From Macrocystis pyrifera (taxonomy: Eukaryota > Sar > Phaeophyceae > Laminariales > Laminariaceae), in NCBI GenBank assembly GCA_031763025.1, contig JASSKH010000046.1, forward strand, positions 682,001 through 746,000: a stretch of 64,000 nt of DNA, read 5' to 3'. Both the position numbers and the translations under genes were made by a program. The notes under the pieces were generated by a model that was not told the origin of the DNA, did no database searches, and saw only the letters and a program-made list of their open reading frames with translations. The first letter of the stretch is position 1. Every line of letters starts with the position of its first letter. Shown here piece after piece: positions 1 through 8,420 of the stretch.

Positions 1-333
1 AAAATCGAGTTTTCCCGCGTATTTCCACCAAAACTTAGCGGAGCAAAAATCTGCAGATCAAAACACAACCAGTCAGTCGACCATTCTCCATCGATGGGAG
101 GTGCCTGTCGAATTTTATCATCCAATTCGTTGAGTAATCAGGTGCTCGGTGCTACACGTGAATGTAGCCTAAAACCAAGTAAATAGGGTGGTGGCAAGAC
201 TATTTTCAAAAATTGTTCTTTCGACTTTTTTTGAGCGGATTCTCGAATAGACTGGACATTTTTTTACGTCTAAAACGAATCCATTCCCATTCCTAACTGC
301 TGCCTCCCGGCATGAAGTACTGCAGTGAAACCA
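1..333. other. No gene recognised; left flank of repeat U copy A
   Basis: Only short open frames without family resemblance are present. Similarity to the second U copy (55.19 kb) begins at about 334, so this stretch is outside the repeat. I see no LTR here that could pair with the one at 5001-5561. Confidence 0.5.
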
Positions 334-454
334 GTCAGCTGTCCGATATAGCAATCAGGTTTTTATTCGGGTGAAAGAACCGCGTGAAAGCTACGCTAAA
401 ACTGAGAACTATACAACGACTCATATGTTCAGAACATAGCTGGTGTTGTGGTCT

Positions 455-590
455 TCTCGTACCCGCTACGTTGGCATTTCCCTTGTTCTACCCATTACGG
501 TATTCTCGTACCCGGTACGTTGGCAATTCACTTGCTTTACCCGGTATTTAACGGTACGCTGGCATTTCCCTTGCATTCTTGCTTTACTCA
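455..590 (+). repeat. Short internal tandem repeat within U copy A
   Basis: Two to three degenerate ~50-bp units built around TACCCGGTACGTTGGCA, followed by CACTTGCTTTACCCGGTAT-type sequence. The same array is present in copy D at about 55310-55445, so it predates the U duplication. Confidence 0.6.
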
Positions 591-1182
591 TTGCTTCGTC
601 TGCAAATAATAATAAATCAGAACGGCCACTGGGTTGTACTGATGTAGTTGGGTATAAAGAACGGTATGGCACACACATAGGGGGGTTACGTACTCCTACG
701 ACTCGTATCCGTGGGGTCTCCATACATTCTGCATCCACGTTGTAGTATTATAAAAAGGTTTCTACATCCGTACGATCGCACATCATTCATGCTCACTGCA
801 AATTATGTTATCTTCATTCATATTCTATAATACACACTGTCTTCAGCATACCGAGCGGTATTACACAGCCTCAGTTTACTCTCTTGGCAGATACCCCGTA
901 TAATTCTGTCCAGGAAGTGAGGAATAAGAAAATTACTGCTGTGCACGAGCTTCGTACGATACTACGTATTAATATTGTACTTCTCAGTCTATGGCCGAAG
1001 ATTCGATTGAAGCATTATTGTCTGCTGTAGATTACATGAAAATAATGTCCGCACAGAAACACAAAGATTAGATTTATTAGGGTTCGACCTTCAATATGCT
1101 TAATATACTTATACCCGATCTGGGTCGTGCCCTGAAAGGGTTTCATTGGTTTTGATCATGGTTGATCTATTCCATTCATCTA

Positions 1183-1262
1183 AAGGCCCGCGTGGTCTAG
1201 TGTATCGCTTCTGTTTTTAGCGTTGAACCATGGAGCTCGAATCTCAAGATGGATGAGACGGG
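1183..1262 (+). promoter_or_regulatory. tRNA-like segment with box A and box B (Pol III promoter-like) in U copy A
   Basis: TGGTCTAGTGT at 1193-1203 matches a tRNA D-arm/box A, and AGCTCGAATCT at 1234-1244 resembles the T-loop/box B (consensus GGTTCGAATCC). Between them CGCTT and TAGCG can form most of an anticodon stem around a 7-nt loop whose central triplet is GTT. The D-arm and the GGC-rich acceptor start look more like tRNA-Pro or tRNA-Gly types, and the acceptor 3' half does not pair well. It is therefore not a functional tRNA gene. It could be a tRNA pseudogene or a tRNA-derived SINE head carried inside U. The inverted copy B keeps the same segment at 63806-63870. Confidence 0.45.
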
Positions 1263-2462
1263 GATTTATGCAATATATTTACAATGAAAAGGTAAGGAAT
1301 AATCTACTGCTGAGATCGCCTAACGAGGGTAGGCGCAACGAAGGACTGTAAGTATTTTCGCAATAAAATTCCAAGGCACAGACCACAGCGGGGAGGGGAA
1401 TAAAGAGCTTGCTCTGTGACACCGCATGTCTATACGTAGGAGGGATAGAGAAAAAAGGGCGAAGATAACAAATGGTATCGAAATCAACGATATATCTGTA
1501 TCCTGCGTACGTACGAAATAATAATATGAGGTCTGAAAAATCAGCAAACGAGTACGAAGAAACACTGCATGGTCGGTGGGCGTCGAGGGGTTTCAAGATC
1601 GGTTTGGTTTGAAGAATATACTGCCACTACCTACCTGTTGTTAGGTCCATACCTTGCGTAAGTATCATATGAAGATTGGGTTGTCCGAGAACGAATCTGG
1701 CCAGCAGGTAAACGCTGCAACTCCGAGTGTGGGGTGGTCAAATACATACTACTGTAGTACGCATTTCGTGTGATGTTCTCACACTATAACAATAGCTCAA
1801 ACTCCTGAAATCCCGCCCGTGGTCACAAAATGGGCTGTAGAAACTAAAATGCATCGCGACTGGAGAAAACAAACAAGTACGAAATAGTGCCGAACCGGTA
1901 GGTGAGAGAAACGGTACTAACGACCTGCCCGATATGGTACGTACATCCCGCATCAATTGCAAATGAATAAAACCATGAACGTGCCCATGCTATTACATGT
2001 ACACCCAGGATAGAGCATAGAGCGGGCAAGAACTTTGGACATTGTGCCGAAAGGACCCCGGAGCGTCGGCTCCTATCATGAGTGATTTGCCTGCAGGAAT
2101 TGCTACTGTTCTCCCAGAACTGATGCATGTATCCTAAGCGGTGGATTCGAGATACACTATTCAAACCGAACTGAGCAGAGAAAACCTGGCCTTCTCCGAT
2201 AGTAAAAACCATTCCCAGGACACGTATACTCATTCACGGCCTTACTCACTAGCGCGGTGAACGGAAGTCAATCGCGATTTTGACGCTGTTTTACGTATCT
2301 GACACGGTTTCCAATATCGACTGGGCGTCTTGGTCTTCTGAGTACTGCACTACTGTTGCTGTACATGTTCCGAAGTTTGACCCTAATTCCAAGTGTTTCG
2401 TCCGCGCAATGGAAGGGCAGTTCTAAAGGCCACATGCCCGATGCCCAAACGAGAGGTTCCCT

Positions 2463-2670
2463 GAATGTCAAAAACAAAACGCTAACGGCGCGCGAGTTTG
2501 CGAACGCGAGCGTGTAGGTGTTGAGCGTACCACGCATCCCTGTTTTATTTGTCCGTATCCGAGTAGCGCATGATCCGCTTGATGAGACAGGAATGCTTGA
2601 AGAGACACTAAATTGCATGACACCGAATGCCGAGAAACATGTTGGGATCATACTGCTGCTCTCCAGGTGA
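2463..2670 (+). pseudogene. Degenerate copy of the U-encoded small ORF (copy A)
   Basis: A plus-strand frame reads through VKNKTLTAREF, then a TAG stop, then VPRIPVLFVRIRVA and TPNAEKHVGIILLL before the TGA. Copy D (56103-56399) is open across the same stretch and the inverted copy C (51772-51960) aligns in the same frame. The shared residues are clustered and most changes are conservative, which suggests an ancestral protein. I do not recognise the family. The long minus-strand frame over the same DNA (2268-2774) is probably its shadow. Confidence 0.4.
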
Positions 2671-3350
2671 CTTATCTTTGATCGCAACGATGGCACAATA
2701 ACAGTGACAGTCGAATAAGAGGCAAGTCGACACAGAACCCCTGCTACGAGAAGGGGATAGCTGGATACGCCCAAGCATCGATTACGACCGACCAGGCTCC
2801 TTAACCCAATACCAGTGGGATACAGACCATCAGTGTTTTGCTAATATACTTTTTCGTGATAATACCTAGGCTTTGGGATTGTTCACACAGATTCAGTTAA
2901 TATACAGATACTCGACGTCAGACGCACAGAAGGTACGTGAGAATGCGTATACCAGGTATCATAACGTTTGGATACGCCCATGTAGGAAGGAACGAGCACA
3001 TGTGCAAGTCGCCACACCACGCACAGGTACACATTTGTGAGACGCAAACCCGAGATGGAACGTGACGAGCTTTGGTATGATCTGCGCAACCTACCAGGAT
3101 ACCATGTGTCGCTCCAAGTATAGTGGTCGAGTGTTGAAGGAACGAATCGACAGGTGTGGTTGGAATGCCAGTAGACGGGAGGCAGTTTCCGTTCTGGGGG
3201 GGTGTTTGTCTCCACCTTGCTGTTCCACAAAAACCGTTACACGAGGGGTACGATTTGGAAGTGATTCTGGACGAATGCCGTTTTAAGACGCATGATTGAT
3301 TTTAACACGAACAAGTCGCACGAGTGGACAGTGTCCGTGCTGGGGGGGGG

Positions 3351-3597
3351 TGGCGTAAACGTCAGTACCTCCAAACACTTTTTAACTCGGAATCAAATAT
3401 TTACCTTGCCTAGTGCCAGTAAGTTGATGTGGAGTACCTTGAAACGACCTAGGTCACTCGAATAAAGGTGGCGTAAACGCCAGTAGCTTCAAACACTTAC
3501 TTAACTCCGAATCAAATATGTACCTTGGCTAGTGCCAGCAAGTCGATGTGGCGTGAACGTCAGTACCTTGAAACGACCTAAGTCACTCGAATAATAA
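3351..3597 (+). repeat. Two ~118-bp tandem units within U copy A
   Basis: Units starting TGGCGTAAACG at 3351 and 3469 share the order GTCAGTACCT, AACTCGGAATCAAATAT, ACCTTG(C/G)CTAGTGCCAG, then a CTTGAAACGACCTA ending. A related array occurs in copy D at about 56615-56800. No coding frame is preserved. Confidence 0.7.
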
Positions 3598-4150
3598 TTT
3601 TGGCCCGGAGTAGAAAGAACTCATGATGAACTTCCTACAGCCCGTGATGAACGTATACAAAACGACCTCCACATTCGCAAGGAACACCTACTCTCAATGC
3701 AGAGAAGTTCGAGATCACCAAAAGAAAGGCCTACATAAAATATAAAACGCGTGATACGCGCGACCGAAGTATCACACACAGCTTGCAAAGGGCTAGCGTG
3801 GAATCTAGCAAAGAAGAGCTTCGACGAAATCCTCGATCTCTCAGCTGTTGCTTTTATTCCGTCAATATATCAAAACGTGGTATCCATACCAAGAAACTAG
3901 AGACATCTGGACAAACTTCAGAGTGGCAGATGGATTCTAACTTACGTAGAAACATTTGTTGAAGGAAGGTACAGTGAGAAACGTCTGGCGAAGGGAAGTC
4001 AATGGTGGCAGCAACGACATAGTCCACTGCGCACGCTGAAACGTGACAAAGGTACGTGAAGTTTTGCCACATCGATACAAACAAGTACGTGAGTATATTG
4101 GAATACTCATCGGTGAACCGTTATAACAGGTTTGACAGTCAAGCGCGCAG

Positions 4151-4173
4151 ATATATATATATATATATATATA
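4151..4173. repeat. (AT)n microsatellite
   Basis: An uninterrupted AT dinucleotide run. It replaces the TATAGCGAG sequence found at the same point in copies D (57425) and F (46320), so it expanded in copy A only. Confidence 0.9.
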
Positions 4174-4501
4174 GGGGCAAAGTGGACAGCCACCGCAGCG
4201 TCCCGATAGTGTGGCCACATATAGCCATACGACAAAGGATTGGTAGAATTCTCTGAAGTCTCAATTAAAGGTGAGGTGGTGTGGGGTAGGACGACGGTAG
4301 CTTTCAGTGGAATCTATGTCTGGCCAAAGCTTAAACATGTAGGTTATGTGTCAAAGTGCAGACGTAGGCCTTCGAGAGGAACCCCCACCTCAGATGCAGG
4401 TGAGCCAGGAAGAACACATGTTTTTCGCAGATAAGTACATGCTCCGAGCGTGTTAGACAGATGTGGCGCTGGCAATTGCAAGTGGTGAAGACTGTACGAG
4501 G

Positions 4502-4853
4502 GTCAGGTCCGCCGCTCCTCTCAACACCGTCCAAGGTCAGCACCGCGGCAACAAGAGGCGCTGCAACATTGGGCCGACGGCGATAGACGGAGGAGGAAGG
4601 CTGAAGAACATCTGGACTAAGGTCAGGACCGCCGTTCTTCTTACCACCGTCCAAGGGCAACACCGCGGAAAGGAAGGGCGCTGCACGGGCCGACGGCGAT
4701 GGATGGAAGAGGAATGCTGAAGAACATCTGGACGAAGGTCAGGACCGCCGATTTTCTTACCACCGTCTGAGGGCAGCACTAAGGAAAGGAGAGGAGCTTC
4801 AACATCGAGCCGACGGCGAGGTGCGGAGGTGGAAGGCGCAGGCGCTGCAACGG
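4502..4853 (+). repeat. ~118-bp minisatellite, three units, in U copy A
   Basis: GTCAGG(T/A)CCGCCG recurs at 4502, 4622 and 4738, each followed by a CACCGTC(C/T)(A/G)AGG segment, AACACCGCGG-type sequence and GCCGACGGCGA. Copy D has the same array (57757-58110), and the inverted copy F has a shortened one. The period is close to but not always a multiple of three, so the frames through it shift from unit to unit. Confidence 0.75.
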
Positions 4854-5000
4854 ACCATGATCGTAATACCCGCTGGGCACCGTCGCTCATACGCGCCAGT
4901 CTGGGGGGGTGTCCGAGGAGGAAAGCGCACACGCTGTCGCCGGGCTAGCACCGGGGCGCCGGCTTTGTGTCGACAATGGTTATGTGTCGGGCAGGGGGGG

Positions 5001-5561
5001 TGTTACAGCGGGTGGCGCCAGGGAGGGAGGTTCACAGCGCTGTGACTGTCGTGACCAGCGCTATGGGGAGGATAATACGGCGCGAGACCACTGTCCTGAT
5101 CAGGGTCACGCGTCGGGTCTATTCGATAGGCAGAGGGCAAGCTTTGGTTAGCATCCTCTGGGCGGATCTTACAGGGGCAGGGAGGATCCCCGGTGTGGGA
5201 ACGCCTTCGGTCTCGGGTACAGAGCCAGTAACGAGGTTCCGGGACCACCCGGTGTTTACTAAACACCACCAAGTGAAGAAAGAAAGTCAAAGCCAAGTGA
5301 TCTGTGATACCTGTCCTATCGACACCCAGCCCTTGGGCCCTGCCGTGCCCGTCGTGCCCGTCATCGTGTCTGTGGTGCTTCGTTGAGTGTTCACGCTGAC
5401 TGCTTGCATTTATCGCATTGCATCGATCCACGTTCTGCGTGACCTGATCATTACTGCTTGAAGGCACTTTCTCGAACTCCCAAACAACAGGTGAGCCGGC
5501 CTCAGAGATCTAACGAGCGCAGGTCCTTCTTACGGTCTGAGAGCTGTACCCTGCTGTAACA
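5001..5561 (+). repeat. LTR (family shared by U and gypsy), copy A
   Basis: It begins TGTTACAGCGGG directly after a polypurine tract and ends CTGCTGTAACA, giving the canonical TG...CA ends. Four other copies lie in the window: 45080-45634 (minus), 51199-51729, 52494-53044 and 58264-58816. It contains a 17-nt palindrome (5251-5267) and a TCTTACAGGGGC stretch that in other copies reads TCTTATAGGGGC, a possible TATA-like core promoter. No matching flanking target duplication is evident. Confidence 0.8.
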
Positions 5562-6090
5562 CTGCCACTGCCGCTGTACGATAGCGTACGCACCAAAAAA
5601 GCTGCTGGCCGTCATAAGTGCTGCTGGCTGTAGGTGACACGCGATCTCTCTTGGGCATAAACTTTTATGGATGGCAGTTCTGAGCCAAACCTGGGTGGCA
5701 TGTGCTATCGGGGCGTTCCATCATGTCCAAGATACAACCACCCGCGCAGGCCCCCACATTGGCAACGCCAGCCGGGTAGCTGATCCTCTCCATGGGTCGG
5801 AGGTCGGAGAGGACGTGCCGGAAAGAACCACGCGAATGCATACACCCTGTCCAGATACGATGGGTCAAAACACTGACAGGGCAGGGATTTTCGGAGATTC
5901 CTCCGTAGATCTCAACGTCAAGTCTTCGCGCGGGCGCTAAGGCGGTGAACGGGCGGATCCTCCGACGCCGGGCGGTTCAGGCGTGGAGGGGGCAACCCCC
6001 GGGAAAGACACAGCGCGGAAAGACGGTCAGAGGCGGGAGAGATCTGCCGACAAAAAAACGGATCGGATCAGGCTAAGGATCATCATCATG
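5562..6090. other. GC-rich spacer between LTR A and repeat V1; no gene recognised
   Basis: A 90-codon plus-strand frame (5671-5940) is open but resembles nothing I know. The DNA is GC-rich and could be degraded retroelement leader or gag sequence. No primer-binding site for a recognisable tRNA follows the LTR. Confidence 0.4.
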
Positions 6091-7214
6091 TATAGATTTA
6101 CTCATAGATATTTCACTGAGCGTGCTCGGTTTGTACATCCCTGGCCTCTCAGAGCTCCCACTTGGCAATAGCCTCCTTTTATTACTTGCCGGACCTTTCC
6201 AGCGGGTCTTTGTTTTCTCCATTTCTCTTGGCACTTTCAGTGATTTTTTCCTTCTTCCTTCTTTCGTTTCGTGTGCGCGTGCGAGTACCCGGAGCCCGGC
6301 ACCGCGGGCGAGCCCGGCGCCGTCGCGGGTGACGGCGGGTGCTGGCGGGTAGAGGAAGGGTCGCAAGGAACGTGGTCGCCGTTTTCGTGGGTGTGCTTCG
6401 AGACACGAAGGAAGCATGAATGGGCTCTGTCTGGCCTCCATTTGTGGTTTTTGATAAGAGTACGTACGAGTTTATAAGGGTCGTTCAGGAGTGGTAGGAT
6501 AAGATTCAAGCGGTGCTTTTGCCACCGGGCTTGAAGCTCGAAGAGAGAGGTACGCAGTCTGAGCACCAACATTGTCGAGCTGGCGAACGACGGCGACGGT
6601 GAGCACCGGGCTTCACGCGAGGCGGGCGACGGGGCTCACTGTGGCAGAGAGTGAGGAAAACTCTACCCGGACGGAATCGGTGGCGAGGTAGTCGCGAGAG
6701 GGGCGGGCGCCACACGAGGCTGAGAGAGAAGTCCTGCTGTTGGATTTTTTTATTTATTGACTGGTGCAAGGTGTTCCAATCAGGCGGAAAATTATTACAC
6801 GAGAGGGGACTGGGATTTTTTTTTTCTTTCCGAAATTTCGGTTTCATTTTCATTGTTTTTGCGCTGCTGCTGTGCCGTGCTGTGCTTTCTCTTTCGTACA
6901 TACAGCAGTTACTCCAAATTAGAAAATAAGTACCCTACGTACCTGGGGTATGTACGTACGTACGGCATGTGAGCGAACCGCCCGCGACGCGAAGCGTATG
7001 TGGCGTCCGAGCTGTTTTCTCCTGAAGCATGGCGGCGGGACTCTTGGCATTTTCAAGTCGCCAGTTTGCAACTACAAAAATAAAAAAAATAAAAAACTAT
7101 ATTCAATCATGGAACTCTGTCCGCTTCGCATAATTGATCTACTTTTCCTTCCTGAGCGGGCGTAGCGAGCGGCGTAGGTCGCTCGCGGAGCGAAGCGCCT
7201 TGTATTTATACATC
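6091..7214 (+). repeat. Repeat V, copy 1
   Basis: Begins near TATAGATTTACTCATAGATA, followed by GAGCGTGCTCGG, and ends with a GC hairpin and GAAGCGCCTTGTA. Copy 2 follows in direct orientation only ~35 bp later, and a third copy is inverted at 44250-45079. Shared landmarks are the CTTGGCAATAGCCTCC-type block, TTTTCATTGTTTTTGC, a GTACGTACGTAC run and TGTTTTCTCCTGAAGCATGG. There is no transposase or long conserved frame. It could be a MITE-like or TRIM-like element, but the termini are not diagnostic. Confidence 0.75.
7165..7186 (+). other. Terminal hairpin of V1
   Basis: Arms GCGAGCGGC and GTCGCTCGC (9 pairs, one G-T) close on a GTAG loop. The hairpin sits about 13 bp before the end of similarity between V copies. 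Confidence 0.7.
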
Positions 7215-7250
7215 AGGCACCAGGTATACTGCAATTGCATCTATAGAACT

Positions 7251-8420
7251 ACTTATAGATATCTCAACCTCTGAGCGTGCTCGGTTGGTACACCCCTGGC
7301 CTCTCAGGGCTCCCACTTGGGAATCGCCTCCGTTTATTCCTTGCCGGACCGTTCCAGCGAGTCTTTGTTTTCTCCATTTCTCGTCGTACTTTCAGTCCTT
7401 CTTTCCTTTTTTCTTCTTTCGTGTCGTGTGCGTGCGTGTACTCCGAGCACGGCTGCGCGGGCGAACCCGGCACCGTCGCGGGTGTCAGCGGATGCTGGCG
7501 AGTAGAGGGGGAGTTGCAAGGAGCGCGGTCGCCGCTTTCGCGCCTAGGCGTCGCGTGTGCCTCGAGACACGAGGGATGCATCAATAGGCTCTGTCTGGCC
7601 TCCATTTGTGACTTTGGATAGAGTACGTACGAGTATTTAAGGTTCGTTCGGGATTGTAAGATAATATTCAAGCCGTGCTTATTTTTGCGACCGGGCTGAG
7701 AGTCACAAGAGGGAGGTACCCCGAATGAGCACCAACATTGTCGAGCTTGAGTCGAGGTCCACGGTGAGCACCGGGCTTCACGCGAGGCGGGCGACGGGGC
7801 TCACTGTGGAAGAGAGGGAGGGAAGCTTTACCCGGACTGAATCGGTGGCGACATGGTCGCGAGCGGGGCGGGCGACGTACGAGGCTGAGAGAGAAGTTCT
7901 GCTGTAAGATTTTTTCTTTTTTTCATTTTTTTCTTTTTTTGACTGGTGTAAGGTGTTCCACTCAAGTAGTAAATTATTACACGCAAGGGGACGGGGATTT
8001 TATTTCTTTTAGACATTTTCGGTTTCATTTTCATTGTTTTTGCTGTGTTGCTGTGCCGTTCTGTGCTTTATCTTTCGTACATACGGCGAGTATACAGACA
8101 CAGAGCATATCGAAAGAAGCAATAAGTACCCTACCTGGGGTATGTACGTATGTACGACGTGTGAGCGAGCGTAGCGGAAAACCGCCCGCGACGCGAGGTA
8201 TATATATGTGGCGTCCGAGCTGTTTTCTCCTGAAGCATGGCGGCGGGACTCTTGGCATTATCAAGTCGCCAGTTTGCAGCTAACTACAGGGGCCATAAAA
8301 AAAAAACACAATATTCATTTCAATCATGGACCTCTGTCCGCTTCGCATATACATTGATGTTTCCTTCCTGAGCGAGCGTAGCGGGCGGCGTAGGCCGCCC
8401 GCGGAGCGAAGCGCCTTGTA
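7251..8420 (+). repeat. Repeat V, copy 2 (tandem to V1)
   Basis: Collinear with V1 over its whole length, with offsets of about 1157 bp at the left end and ~1215 bp at the right because of small insertions. The two copies are clearly diverged, so the duplication is not recent. The stretch 8170-8210 contains GCGAGCGTAGCGG and an AT run absent from V1. Confidence 0.75.
8381..8402 (+). other. Terminal hairpin of V2
   Basis: Arms GCGGGCGGC and GCCGCCCGC form nine perfect pairs around a GTAG loop. Compared with V1, an A-T pair has become G-C through changes on both arms. Confidence 0.75.

Larger units (their letters stand above)
334..5000 (+). mobile_element. Repeat U, copy A: body of a large non-autonomous LTR element
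   Basis: This stretch is collinear with 55192-58263 (copy D), starting at GTCAGCTGTCC and running into a shared LTR. Copy A also contains about 1.1 kb (roughly 1140-2245) that copy D lacks but the inverted copy B at the right end of the window has. Parts recur inverted at 51731-52376 (C) and 45635-46325 (F), and directly at 30100-30352 (E). The last bases before the LTR are GGGCAGGGGGGG, a polypurine tract, and the same tract precedes the gypsy LTR at 51199. No reverse transcriptase, integrase or transposase is visible. The best fit is a large non-autonomous derivative (LARD-like) of the gypsy family. No matching 5' LTR was found upstream, so copy A may be 5'-truncated, or U may be an older repeat that captured an LTR element's 3' end. 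Confidence 0.7.

Noticed and set aside
1183..1262. Functional tRNA-Asn or tRNA-Pro gene
   Set aside because: Acceptor stem does not close, T-stem has mismatches, and the segment lies in a repeat with a second degenerate copy.
2268..2774. 168-codon minus-strand frame in U copy A
   Set aside because: It overlaps the plus-strand frame that aligns between copies A, C and D, and the minus-strand reading is broken in copy D. Treated as a shadow.
6091..8420. V as a Helitron
   Set aside because: The 3' hairpin suggested it, but the end reads CCTTGTA rather than CTRR, and no TC 5' end or Rep/Hel protein is present.
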